Positions 43,840-54,397 of a stretch of 64,000 bases of DNA are shown piece by piece. Position numbers and translations under genes: made by a program. The DNA comes from Zarea fungicola (taxonomy: Eukaryota; Ascomycota; Sordariomycetes; Hypocreales; Cordycipitaceae). Under the pieces are notes generated by a model. It had not been told where the DNA came from and did not search any database. It saw only the letters and a program-made list of their open reading frames with translations. Within the stretch, counting starts at the first letter, position 1. Every line of letters begins with the position of its first letter. The DNA lies in the NCBI GenBank assembly GCA_900169235.1, contig FWCC01000008.1, positions 112,604 through 176,603 of the forward strand, read 5' to 3'.

Positions 43840-45057
43840 ATGACAAGTTCAGTCGAACAACAGATTTGCAACGCTGGAGAAAGGAACGAGCAGCTGCTCG
43901 ACATCCTGAATACCACCGATGACGCTGCTTCCAGATTCGGCGAACACAGACGCTTCCTGCAGGACCTTCGGGAGCAGCTCAAACTATCCGACCGGCGCAT
44001 CAAGAACCTCGATAATTTACGGCAGATTAAACTCAGCGAACATGAAAAATATCGTGATAGTCACGTGCGGCGATTCATGTTCAAAGCCTCGGGAAAGAAA
44101 GAAAAGTTTGCACAACGCGCGGAGGGCGGTGAGCGCGAATACTTCAAAGCCCTACAGGACGCTCAGCAAGAACACAGCATCAATACCGCCCTCAAGACGC
44201 AGGTGGAAGACGCAACTCGCGCCGAACCAGAACTTCAAGCGGCGCTTGACCGACATAACACCGCCCAGCACGAGCTCGACGCGCTCTACAGTCGCATCTT
44301 TGATGGGCCTACGCCGCAGTTCCCCGAGGAAGATGCGCGCGAGCAGCGCTGCACTGCAGCATCCCATGCGCACCAGCGCACCAGGGCTCTGTACGACGCA
44401 GAGACGCAGGCAGTCGACCAACTCAACCTCGGCGACAAGGCCCTTGCCGGTGCGTTGCGTGAGATTGAAGGTGCTCTCAGCTACTCCCGGATGGACATGT
44501 TTGGCGGTGGTGCCATGGCAGACATGATGGAGCGCAGCCATCTGTCAACGGCCGACCGGCTCGTCGCAATGGCGCATGTGCACGTCGAGCGCGCACAGCG
44601 GGCGTCGCCGCAGGTGCGTGACTTGCCAGCCGTGCGCATTAATCAAGGCAGCATCATGTCAGACGTGTTTTTTGACAACATCTTGACGGACTATGCGTTC
44701 CACCAGGAGATCAAGCGCGGACAGCAGGAGGTTATGCGCTGCTATGCGTGTCTACAGGACCTTGGCCACGCGGCGGATAAGAGGCGCATGGAGCTGGAGG
44801 TGCAGCTGAAGAGGCAGGAGCAGGAGCTCAAGACGGCAAGGACAGATTTACAAAGAGCTAGGCAGGAGGTCTTCCAGTCAGTGCTGCGAAGCGGAGGAAG
44901 TCGTGGTAATGGTGGTGGTGGTGATCGGGGTGTTGTCAGCACACCAGCAGGGATTCATAGGCAGGACTCGCAGCCACCTGCTTATGAAGATGCGGTTGAT
45001 CGAGTTGCCGCTCCAGCCTATGCATCAGGTGTTTCCGCAAGTACTGACAAGTTGTGA
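43840..45057 (+). CDS. Coiled-coil protein with C-terminal PPxY motif, function unknown
   Basis: Single exon, 405 residues. Nearly all helical: heptad-rich segments around residues 35-65, 80-150 and 290-345 (e.g. RRMELEVQLKRQEQELKTAR), rich in Gln, Glu, Arg and Ala. A Gly/Met patch (FGGGAMADMMERS) interrupts the middle. The C-terminal 60 residues are disordered with a Gly run and QPPAYEDAV, a PPxY motif of the sort read by WW domains of Rsp5/Nedd4 ubiquitin ligases. Length and helix pattern would also suit a BAR-like or eisosome-type membrane-bending protein, but I see no signature proving it. Confidence 0.82.
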   Translation: MTSSVEQQICNAGERNEQLLDILNTTDDAASRFGEHRRFLQDLREQLKLSDRRIKNLDNLRQIKLSEHEKYRDSHVRRFMFKASGKKEKFAQRAEGGEREYFKALQDAQQEHSINTALKTQVEDATRAEPELQAALDRHNTAQHELDALYSRIFDGPTPQFPEEDAREQRCTAASHAHQRTRALYDAETQAVDQLNLGDKALAGALREIEGALSYSRMDMFGGGAMADMMERSHLSTADRLVAMAHVHVERAQRASPQVRDLPAVRINQGSIMSDVFFDNILTDYAFHQEIKRGQQEVMRCYACLQDLGHAADKRRMELEVQLKRQEQELKTARTDLQRARQEVFQSVLRSGGSRGNGGGGDRGVVSTPAGIHRQDSQPPAYEDAVDRVAAPAYASGVSASTDKL

Positions 45058-46001
45058 ATGGCATGCATTGGTCGATGCTGTTAATATTTAGCAGCTGCTT
45101 TTGTGACGAATATGTGTCATTAACCGCTCGTATTAGAGATTCATTGAGTATTACATTTGAATATACCCTGCAGTCTCACTCTTTCTTCTCTTTCTTATTC
45201 TTTTTTGCTTGGCAATATTTGTTCCTGTTGACTCCTACCCATTGCTCCGTGGTTCCATCAGCTATAGATACTTGAAGCTTCCGTGTCGGATGCGGGCCGC
45301 TTTTGCATGAAAGTTATATCGTAACCGATGAGACCAATTAAATTTCACTTGGCGAGCATGAGTATTGATAAGCTCTAGCAGAGTTAGAGAATCAACGGCC
45401 GGGCCTAATGTAAGAGTCGGCCGCCGGGCTCCACTTTTCATTCGGGGCCGCCGATTTCACTGCCCGGCAGCCGGTATACGAATCGGCCAATCACAGCATC
45501 GCGTCGCATTGCCTGCCGTATTAGCCTCGCAAGCCCGCGCCAGATATCCAGCTAGGAATTTAAGGTGGCATACGCAATACATTTGACGAGGTTAATAAGG
45601 AGGGCTAGTTATGCTTTTCTTGAGCGTAGATGATGCGGACATCGGTGACTGTCTTGTCCGAGCTACTGCCTTGATTGTAGAGCGGAAAGCTGGTCACCAC
45701 CCACAGATCGGAAATTTACATGCCGTTCTGTGCGATTCCTGATTCCAAATATAGAGGTAGACTTTGACGACCAAAACCAATACAAGCCACACGACGGATG
45801 ATATCCTCATTACAAAAAGAGCATGTCCCCGAGTGTTCTATTATCTGTCGAAATCTCCTGCCACTCGCATCACTGCACAGCCGGGTAACTTGCTATATTT
45901 CTCTATTCCGACCTTTCATTATCGTTTATCCAAGTTTTTGCGGGCATTTCTATAAATCAGTCACTTAACTTGAAATCCTTCATCTTCTAAGTCTCATTAT
46001 A
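45058..46001. other. Intergenic with RTA1 promoter
   Basis: 944 nt, no gene seen. The TATA box of the RTA1 gene lies at its right end. Confidence 0.45.
45951..45957 (+). promoter_or_regulatory. TATA box of the RTA1-like gene
   Basis: TATAAAT 51 nt before the ATG at 46002. Confidence 0.5.
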
Positions 46002-46994
46002 ATGAGCCAGCCAACTCACCCCAGTAGGTCCCGTCTCCCTCCCCAAGAAGGACCCCGTTAACGGCTGATATTTTGGCTAGCTGGCCGGCCACACGGCTAC
46101 ATTGACCCTAGCTTTCCCAACCCCAACGGCCCTAATGACGTCTCCATCATCATTTACGGCTTCACACCGTCTTTTGCCCTCGCTACGTTTGCCGCCGTCC
46201 TATTTGCCGTGAACCTCGTCATCCACACGGCCCAGACTATACAGCACAAGTCCTGGTGGTTCATCACATTTTTCATCGGTCTCGTTTTTGAGATTATTGG
46301 CTACTGCGCACGTGCCCTGTCGGCGAAAAGAGACCCCTACAACCTCATATACTTTGTCCTCAACTATTTCTTCATCGTGACCGCGCCCGTCTTCCTCGCC
46401 GCCGGTATCTACACCATCCTGTCTGTACTCATCCGTCGCTTCGGTCGTCAGCATTCGATCCTCGCACCAAAAGCCATCTTGTGGTTCTTCATCGTCTCCG
46501 ATGTCATCGCCACTATTACGCAGGTCGCGGGTGCCGCCCTCATCGGCAAGCGTGAGTCGGACCACCAAGACCCCACCACGGCCAACAATATACTACTCGG
46601 TGGTCTAGCATACCAAGTGTTTTCCATGGGCATTTATGTTATTGTATCGGCGGCATTTCTCTGGCGGGCTCGTCATGATTTGCGCCACGATGGATTGGCC
46701 GGCTTTGCTTGGGCTTTTGCTGCTGCTACTGGACTTGTTTATCTTCGTACCATTTTTCGACTCGCTGAGACGGCTGAGGGTCTCTTTGGGAGCTTGCAAA
46801 CACACGAGGTATACTTTGGCTGTCTCGAGTTTGCGCCTGTTGCCCTCGCCGTCTTGATATTTGGCTGTTTCCATCCGGGTCGCTGCATCAAGGTCGGTAA
46901 TGTGACGGACGACGAGAAACTTCCTCATCGGGCTATTTCCTATGCGAATGATAACTCTCCACCTACATCGACACTGGAGGGAAACCGTTGTTAG
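46002..46994 (+). CDS. RTA1-like seven-helix membrane protein
   Basis: Exons are 46002-46023 and 46081-46994 (311 residues). The 22-nt first exon encodes MSQPTHP and is joined by a 57-nt intron to GRPHGYIDPSFPNPNG; without it the frame has no ATG near the first helix. Seven hydrophobic segments follow, with family landmarks WWFITFFIGLVFEIIGYCAR, YFVLNYFFIVTAPVFLAAGIY, FFIVSDVIATITQVAGAAL and YLRTIFRLAETAEG. RTA1 proteins of fungi act in resistance to toxic lipids and as candidate phospholipid translocators at the plasma membrane. The C-terminal tail is short and polar. Function beyond family is inferred. Confidence 0.9.
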
Positions 46995-47448
46995 TGTGCT
47001 GCAACGCCTTGCCCCATTCGTTAAGGACGGAGCTCTGTGTATGTGTATGTTCAAGAGGATAATTCTTTTTAGAGAGGCATTGTCTTTGGGATAAGTCTGT
47101 TAGCCCCTGCCCATATGACCTCCCAGGTGGCTTGGGAGTGAGGTTCGGCGTTGCGTGGCGAAGAAAACGTTTGCACAAGTTACACAGCGACTATGCTCTA
47201 GAGCTACTTTTAGATTAGATAAAAAAAATTCTATGATTTATTACTACTCCGTGGCTCTAGACACACTCATATTGGGGCCTGGCTGATTAAGCTACATAGT
47301 CTGACGCCATCTATCTAAGGTATGTGGTTCCCCAGTGCCACGAGTCGTGGCGACAAACTGCCAGGTTGCGCGTCATGTGGATGCTCAACTTTTTGGTATA
47401 ATGTTAGACTCTTGCGAACGTTCAAATGCCTAAAATAGTAGCAATAGC

Positions 47449-47580
47449 GCCGCCACCTAGGCCAAGTGCCGCCTGCTAGATCAAATGCCGCCTGCTAGAT
47501 CAAATGCCGCCTGCTAGATCAAGTGCCGCCTGCTAGACAAAGCCCGTCGACTAGACAAAGCCCGTCGACTAGACAAAGTC
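47449..47580. repeat. Compound minisatellite (19-nt then 18-nt units)
   Basis: About four copies of TGCCGCCTGCTAGATCAAA (starts 47467, 47486, 47505, 47524, plus a degenerate one before), then three copies of an 18-nt unit CTAGACAAAGCCCGTCGA (starts 47533, 47551, 47569). Both unit types share CTAGA. Confidence 0.9.
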
Positions 47581-47852
47581 CCCCTGCGGATGAATAAACG
47601 TCGTAGCAAACAAACCTTCATAGACCCTTTGCACTATTATCGCAATGAACGCCTAGTAGGGATTCAACTAGCACAAAAAGCGGCTGCCGCCTGTTCGCGA
47701 ATGACTGTAGTAGGTATGCTTTTTTGCGTTGTGAAGTAATATAGAAACGTTATGGATATAAAAGCAAAATGCAAAAAAGTGAAAAAGCGAGGGAAGAGAG
47801 AGAAAGGCAAAAAAAAAAAAACACCCCCGAACGCAATCGTTATTATAGGAAA

Positions 47853-47941
47853 AGCCCAACGCGGGGGTCGAACCCGCAACCTTGAGATGTGTGTACTCTT
47901 GGAATAAGAGTCTCACGCTCTACCGATTGAGCTAGCCGGGC
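47853..47941 (-). tRNA. tRNA-Lys(CTT) with 16-nt intron
   Basis: 89 nt on the minus strand: 73-nt mature tRNA plus a 16-nt intron one base after the anticodon. Acceptor arm GCCCGGC pairs with GTTGGGC through two G-T wobbles. The A box is TAGCTCAATCGGTAGAGC, the anticodon loop CTCTTA, and the T arm GGGTTCGACCC. The intron contains CCAAGAG, which can pair with the anticodon CTCTT as in other eukaryotic pre-tRNAs. A T4 run for Pol III termination begins at the discriminator base. Confidence 0.93.
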
Positions 47942-48516
47942 AAGGCCACTCGCTCGGTGGGTGCTTTGATGGAAGAGGCATTAATTATTATGACTTAAAG
48001 AGGACTCCTTAAAAACTTTTCCCATCAGCGGTGATGTGGGTGGCGGCTGGCCGAGTAGACCTTGTTCGCCCTAGTGTGAACAACTAATTTAGATAATTAA
48101 TTTAGATAATTTAGTTGAATATATTTACTATATTTAATATAACTTTATTTAAATAGTAAAGCTGTTTAATTCGATTTAAACTAAACCACTAGTTATTCTC
48201 ATAATTTGATTTAGTGTGGGTTTCATTCGCATTGCCGAGCAGTCTATGTCAACGTAGGCGCGGTATACCGTCCCTTCGTATGCAGACATAAAAAACAAGT
48301 AGTGGCAAACGTAAGCGTGAGAACACACTGCTGAGGTGTGTTTAAAGATTTGACTACTGCCAAACTGATACCGACCGGGGTGCTTGAATAGCCGGCTACA
48401 TTGCTCCAGCACCCATCGCCTTCAAAGGTACACATACACAATGGCTACTGGGGACTAATTGGCTATAACGAAGATAGCGTATCTCAGAGCGCGTGAAAAC
48501 TTATCGCTGTTTCACA
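47942..48516. other. AT-rich island beside the tRNA
   Basis: About 48080-48200 is nearly pure A/T with a repeated TTTAGATAATTAA-like motif, right after the tRNA. The rest holds small frames without features. Possibly a decayed element that inserted beside the tRNA; no terminal repeats found. Confidence 0.4.
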
Positions 48517-50057
48517 TCAGTGCAGTCCAGCGTGGAACCGGCTTACTCCAATGTACTTGCAGCTTAAAAGAACCGCAATTGCGCAAACAGCAGCTAAAAC
48601 CACATTCATATTGCCATATCCGATCCGCTGCTTCAACTCTCCTGCAATTTCTGGTCCCAATGCCAAGCCAGCGCTAAAGACCATGTTGTTTAGCCCGTAG
48701 AGTTGGGCGTACGGCTGCTTGTGGCCGAAGAAGGCTTGGTTGGACTCGTAGTAGTTTTCCACGATCGTAGAAGCTTCAACTATAGCAGGTGAATTTGTGC
48801 CCGCCATACCAATCCCACATAAACCTAATATCCCCCCGTACAGCCAAACATGGCCGGGCGCTCCCGGCTGCGGTAGGCGAAGAAGGCACAGGAACAGGCT
48901 GAGGCAAGCGTACGAGCAAACAGCGACTAGCTTGGTACCGAATCGATCTACACAAATCCCAAATACAGGCCCCAAGACAAAGTCTGTGATTCCAAGAGGG
49001 AGAAACAGTAGACCCGCATGCAAGGAAGACAAGTTGTAGTACTCTTGGGCCATTGTAGGAATAGTTGCATCGAAGCTTCCTAGAAGGGTTGCTTGGACTA
49101 GTGACAAAAGCAGGGCACTAAGGAGACGCGTATCTGAGAGACAGGGTAAGATGGTAATCTTTTGGCAGATTGTTGGTAAGTTAGGCGAGATTCTGTAGTC
49201 AAGCCCAGTCGTACTTTGTTCAGACCTAGGCAATAGTCGAGTGGTTTCCCTAGCATTCGGTATACCTTCTTCTACATCGTCAGCGCCCTGTGAAGTGCTG
49301 CTGGTGGACTGTTGTGTTTGAGTTTGAGTATGACCTTCATAGCGGTCACTTATTTGCGGCTCGATCATAAGGGCCCTCAGGACAAAGTCGACCAGGAGGA
49401 AAGCGAACGAAACGATAAACACGCCTTTGTTCCCGGTTTTGTCGTACACTATCCCACCAATAGGTGGAGAGAGCAGATTTCCCACAGCAATGAAGCCGAA
49501 AATCTGTAATGCTGTCAGTAGAAGAGCCATGAAGTCAACAGACACAAGCATACCCCTCCCATGGTCTTCCCCAGATTGTCAGTACCGACAGCCTCCACAC
49601 ATAACACAAGCCCGACCGTCCATACCAAGGCTCCGCTCAGTCCTTGGAGTATTCGTGCGGCGAAAAGAACGGGAAGTGATCGACCGAGCAGTAGAAAGGC
49701 AGTGGATGCCAGCAAAGCAAGCAGTCCCAGGAAGAAAGGAGCCTGTCGTGCTGAAACCCGATCAGAGACGTATCCAATTATCGGAGAGAAACCCAATGAT
49801 GATCCTGCAAAGGCTGCGAGCAATCCGGAAACGCAGCTCTGTACCTGAGATTGCGGTAGCCCAATGCGGTCTTGCAGCAAAAAAGGTAGGATCGGTACGA
49901 CAAGGCTGTACAAGAAAAAGTCGGTCCAAAGAGCGACGGACACGGTATAGACGATGAACCATTCGCTGCGCCGCCAAGCATACCCCGGGGGTTTTTTAGA
50001 GTAGTCGCGCTTGATCCCGAAAGTATTCCGCAGTGAGCTAAAAGTTGCTCCAGCCAT
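48517..50057 (-). CDS. MFS transporter, DHA1-type exporter
   Basis: Twelve-helix proton antiporter fold. Exons are 49554-50057 and 48517-49503 (496 residues); the 50-nt intron contains CTACTGAC. The start is the first true ATG (MAGATFSSLRN). Seen: WFIVYTVSVALWTDFFLYSLVVP in helix 1, motif A as GYVSDRVSARQ, then ARILQGLSGALVWTVGLVL in helix 4, and GNLLSPPIGGIVYD. The second half has GICVDRFGTKLVAV. The central loop is hydrophilic (Thr/Gln-rich, then Glu/Asp). The pattern resembles vesicular-amine-like DHA1 exporters. It is divergent from a small methyltransferase gene, sharing a 755-nt promoter. Confidence 0.9.
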
Positions 50058-50812
50058 TGTGAATGACCGTTTTGCCACTTGATTCTTTTTGCGGAAAGAA
50101 AGGGTAGTTTAAGTTGATCTGGCTACTGGTCAAGGATATCTATACATGAAGAAAATTGGGCGTACATGCCTCGCCACGGGCAAAACCACCCGAAGGTAGG
50201 CGGGGTGGCAAAGGTGGCACCTTGCAACGGGGAGACGGAACGCGGGCCGGGTCGCTCTGATGATCTCTATGTACAGCAAGCTCTGGGTGGGTGGAGTGAC
50301 GTGGCCGTGTCTTATCATGGCAGGCATCCGCCTACGATTTCTTGTGATTTTATCCTGTCGTGTTGCTGTCTGCTGGTCACAGATAGGTCCGAGCGTATTT
50401 GATGCACTTCCTAACACGTCATGCTTGTCCAAGCTAACGATAGCTGCAGAGTCTTTTTCAGGAATAAGTGAGTCAAATATGAGACATTTGCAACTGAAAA
50501 CCCACACAGACATTTATCCAATTGTTGGGCCTAAGGTGGTGCCCCGTATACTTGCATGTAAATACTGATTCAGCCAGCCACTTCCAGATGCAGTGGGACA
50601 TTTTGCCATTTAGAAGCAGTATATCTGCAGGCTTACCGATGCCAACTAATTTTGGGCAGACTATCCATAACGAGGGGTCTTGCGATGCTTCTCGAAGTTT
50701 GCTCTCAACAAAACAAAGTATAAGTTTGGCCTCCGCAACTTGCAGCTCTCACACTTCTCTATGTACGATAAACCGGTTTCATTCAACGCACCCGACTACC
50801 CGATCAAGTAAA
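50058..50812. promoter_or_regulatory. Shared divergent promoter of the MFS and methyltransferase genes
   Basis: 755 nt between opposite start codons. No clear palindromic regulator site was picked out. Confidence 0.4.
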
Positions 50813-51586
50813 ATGCCTTCTATCGAAACCCAGTACGACGAGTTTGCCGGTAGCTACGACTCAGCTGTAGATTTGCCTTGTTGCATTCTCGAGGGTGAGC
50901 TTGTGAGCATGGCCCTAGGTGAATGCACCGGACTCACTATCCTTGATCTCGGAGGCGGTAGCGGCATTCATGCACGACGAGCCATTGCCGCCGGGGCGGC
51001 TCTTGTTGACGTTTTCGACATATCATCTGGGATGCTTCGAGCAGGGCAAGATGTAGAGCTGAAGGCTGGCCGGAAAGATCGCATTCGTTGGTTCCAGGCT
51101 GATGCGACCAAGCCGCTGGCTGATCAGACTGAGCATGGCATCCTCCCCGAGGACGGATATGATGTCGTCATGGCCAACTGGACGCTTGATAACTCAGCAT
51201 CATTACCTGAGCTCACAGGGATGTGGAAGAATGTCGTTTCTCATCTAAAGCCCAAGGGGATGTTCCTCGGGATCAGACTGCAAAACATACATACCAAGTA
51301 TTTACTCGAGTCTGGAAAATACGGTACGAAGCACATAGAATTTGAAAATATTCGTGGCGGGTTGAAGTATAAGGTGGAATGTCTTACAGATCCGCCATTT
51401 TCCTGGGAATGTGCTGCAATGGAGGCGACATATCCTCTCACAAACTCGATTCCGCAGGCGCTCGGACTAGGTGCCTTTCAAGAGATACTGCCGGAGGAAA
51501 CGGATACGGTTGGCAAAAACGGCAAATTTTGGAATGATTTCGTGGAGGATCCATCTTTTGTCATGGTAACAGCCAGAAAGTTTTAA
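50813..51586 (+). CDS. Class I SAM-dependent methyltransferase
   Basis: Single exon, 257 residues. The ATG at 50813 was chosen over an upstream in-frame extension because MPSIETQYDEFAGSYDSAV is the common start of this methyltransferase type. Motif I is LDLGGGSGIHARRAI, then VDVFDISSGML (acidic end of strand 2) and YDVVMANWTLD (motif post-I / strand 4). The C-terminal half contains WECAAMEATYPL and a FVMVTARK final strand. No signal peptide, so cytosolic. Substrate unknown, probably a small molecule given the divergent exporter next to it. Confidence 0.9.
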   Translation: MPSIETQYDEFAGSYDSAVDLPCCILEGELVSMALGECTGLTILDLGGGSGIHARRAIAAGAALVDVFDISSGMLRAGQDVELKAGRKDRIRWFQADATKPLADQTEHGILPEDGYDVVMANWTLDNSASLPELTGMWKNVVSHLKPKGMFLGIRLQNIHTKYLLESGKYGTKHIEFENIRGGLKYKVECLTDPPFSWECAAMEATYPLTNSIPQALGLGAFQEILPEETDTVGKNGKFWNDFVEDPSFVMVTARKF

Positions 51587-53171
51587 GAGGGACGAATTAT
51601 TGTCATCAATTAGTTGAATATTTACCCACCAGTAGTAACCGCTCACAAGCATTTCGCCAAGCTCTGTAGGTAATGAGACTCTCTTCAGGGAAGGGTTCAA
51701 GTAGATACCATTTACACAAACTCTCCCGGCCCGAATGTGCAGTAACTCAATTCCGGGCAGAATTAGCGTCCAAATAAGGAGATCTCCCCAAGGGAGTCTT
51801 CCAGGTATGCATTCCTAGTTTTTATTTTACTGGTTAAGTTATTTTTTGTTCACGGCCAATTACTGTGCTGCATAACACTCGAACTGTCTCGGCAGTTTTT
51901 TTAGCGCATGTACTCCGTACGTGTGACCGACTTGTATTGTGTTGTTGAGATATGGAAGAGTCCCGAGCTGGTGGTTCCGGAAGACAAGCATGGATGTAAA
52001 GCAGCGTCAGCGGTACTCTCATATTACAGGTACAGGGAAGCCATTTCCGCAAGTGATGTGTGTTATTGGACGCTAGAAGCTTATGCGCTCCTTGGTGTAA
52101 AAGGGACAAGCTGAAGAGCAAGTTGGACATTGTGAGGCCTCAGCGCCGAATTATCAATTTACCTAGTCGATTATCACGGTTTCTATGGAAGTAGGTCCGC
52201 GCAGTTAATAATGCAATAATAGTTGCATTGGTGAAAAAAAGCAATTTTGCCTACCAGACAAGAGTTCAGACAGTTTCGGCGCTTGGACAATTTCTTTTGG
52301 CCAGGTGTGTGTAGACGTAGCTAGATTGGAGCTGCCAGCAGGATCTTGTACGTTGCTCGCTTCTTCAATTCATTCTCGCCTATTCTATGTTGCCAGCCCG
52401 CCACTTCTTTGCTCCCACATATCTTTGTATCGGTATGAGCTGATAAACGGCCACGGTAATTCGCCAACTACTGAGGCACCCAGGTCCTTTTTCTTGGCGA
52501 TTGTTCAGCAAGTGTGAGGTGGTTTTCCCACGTAGGGGGAAAAAAAGAGTCAAAGTGCTTCTTTTAATGAATTTCGCTATCCATTTAATCAATGTAACCA
52601 CATGTGCTCTTTGGTGTTCCTTTCACGATTTAAGGAGGTTTCATACAAATGTACAAGGCGGAGGAATGGGCGACGATCTGCCATATTAGCTACCCAGACA
52701 TCGCCAGCCTTTGGCCTAAAAGCAAACCACTGCGTTGCGGAGGACACTGTCTCATATAATGGGCAAGCCAGTTACTCTGCTGATAGTATGTGCAACGCAT
52801 TACCGGGGCGTACGGAGCCGGATACCACCATCTCGGCAGCTATGCATCATCAGGGTTATCACTAGAATAAGACCTAGCAGTGCTTGGGGTGAAGCGAATG
52901 TTTACTTCTGCCGTTTCTAACAAAAAAGTTAATTTCATTTGGTGCCTTTTTGCATCGAAAGGCTTACGTGATTTGCAGCATTCATTCGCATTAACATATC
53001 CACAAACGCTCCTCGTGTAAGTCGCACGCAGGACGTGCCTCACCTCATGTCACGTTATGGTGGGGAACACCGGCGATCTGCAGTTCAGCCTCGTCGCTGC
53101 CCCGCGGCCACGGCGGCGATGATGAACACCTAAACCTAGCCAGACTCAAAAAGCTTGCCATCAAACCCGCC
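51587..53171. other. Intergenic
   Basis: 1.6 kb without a supported gene. Short frames (up to 98 codons) show no domain or splice logic. The right end is the GH18 promoter. Confidence 0.45.
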
Positions 53172-54206
53172 ATGCCACCCCTGCCCTTGGGGCCGACGCC
53201 TCTTCCGAGACTCATCACCTACTACCAGACCCTTCATGCGGAGGGTGACAAGCCCATCTCCATCCTGCCGCTGCTCACTCAACCTGGCATCTCCGTAACC
53301 CATGTCATCCTCGCCGCCCTCCATATCAACGAAGACCCTTCCGCGCTCACCCTCAACGACCACGCCCCGCACCATGAGCGCCACCAGACGGCCTGGGCCG
53401 AGCTTCGTGTTCTCCAGGCCGCTGGCATCCGTGTCATGGCCCTCCTCGGCGGTGCGGCCAAGGGCACCTACGCGCGACTCGACGGCGACACCGACGACAG
53501 CCCGGCTGAGCTCGCCCGTTTCGAGCGCTACTACACGCCGCTCCGCGACCTCATCCGTGAGCGCAACCTCGACGGCCTGGATCTCGACGTCGAGGAGGAG
53601 ATGAGCCTCGGGGGCATCGTGCGCCTCATCGACCGCCTGCGCGCCGACTTTGGCCCCTCCTTCCTCATCACCCTCGCCCCCGTCGCAGCCAGCCTCCTCG
53701 ACCCGACGGCCAACCTCAGCGGCTTCGACTATGAAGCGCTCGAGGTCATGCGCGGCCACGACATTTCGTGGTACAATACGCAGTTTTACTGTGGCTGGGG
53801 TGACTTCTCCTCGACCGCCATGTACGACATGATGCTGCGCAGAGGGTGGTCCCCGGACAAGATCGTCGTCGGCCTCGTCACGAACCCGGCCAACGGGCCC
53901 GGCTTTATTGGCTGGGAGGCGCTGCAGCAGACGCTTGACATCCTGCGTCAGCGGCCGCACAATTTTGGCGGCATCATGGGCTGGGAGTACTTCAACAGTC
54001 TGCCGGGTGATAGGGACCGGCCGTGGGAGTGGGCGCGCACCATTACGGCCATGATTCGGGCGCACTGCCTCGCGCTTCCGGCGCCTGCAGAAGAGATTTC
54101 GCAGACAAGTGGAGGAGGGACCGCGGCGGATCCTGATGCACCAGGTGGCAAGGAAGTCGAGACGCCGGCACCATTTGAGTACTACTCGGACAGCACACCG
54201 GAATGA
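53172..54206 (+). CDS. Glycoside hydrolase family 18 protein without signal peptide
   Basis: Single exon, 344 residues, GC-rich. The GH18 catalytic motif DxxDxDxE is present as GLDLDVEEEM, with Glu as the acid. Other conserved parts: TYYQT start strand, VMALLGGAAKGTY, FLITLAPVAASL, the SWYNTQFYCGWGD strand and the GGIMGWEYFNSLPG final strand with Trp. There is no secretion signal (MPPLPLGPTPLPRLI). A non-secreted GH18 of this size is more like an endo-beta-N-acetylglucosaminidase or an intracellular chitinase-fold enzyme than a cell-wall chitinase. The activity is not decided by the sequence. Confidence 0.88.
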   Translation: MPPLPLGPTPLPRLITYYQTLHAEGDKPISILPLLTQPGISVTHVILAALHINEDPSALTLNDHAPHHERHQTAWAELRVLQAAGIRVMALLGGAAKGTYARLDGDTDDSPAELARFERYYTPLRDLIRERNLDGLDLDVEEEMSLGGIVRLIDRLRADFGPSFLITLAPVAASLLDPTANLSGFDYEALEVMRGHDISWYNTQFYCGWGDFSSTAMYDMMLRRGWSPDKIVVGLVTNPANGPGFIGWEALQQTLDILRQRPHNFGGIMGWEYFNSLPGDRDRPWEWARTITAMIRAHCLALPAPAEEISQTSGGGTAADPDAPGGKEVETPAPFEYYSDSTPE

Positions 54207-54397
54207 TTTTTAACGAATTGAAATGCATCTCATGAAGCGGTATTATTAAACTGGAAGCTATAGTTCTACAAGTACGAATGCATGTGCTGATCCGTAGTTA
54301 GAAGCGATTAAATGCCACACCTGCATACGGCATATATACATAATGTACATAGTAGTATCATGTCATATCCCCCCCCAGGCTCCACAAAGCTCGGAAC

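Noticed and set aside
48244..48441. 65-codon Cys-containing minus-strand ORF
   Set aside because: No signal peptide and no splice-extended form found.
53136..54065. 309-codon minus-strand ORF
   Set aside because: Antisense shadow of the GC-rich GH18 gene.
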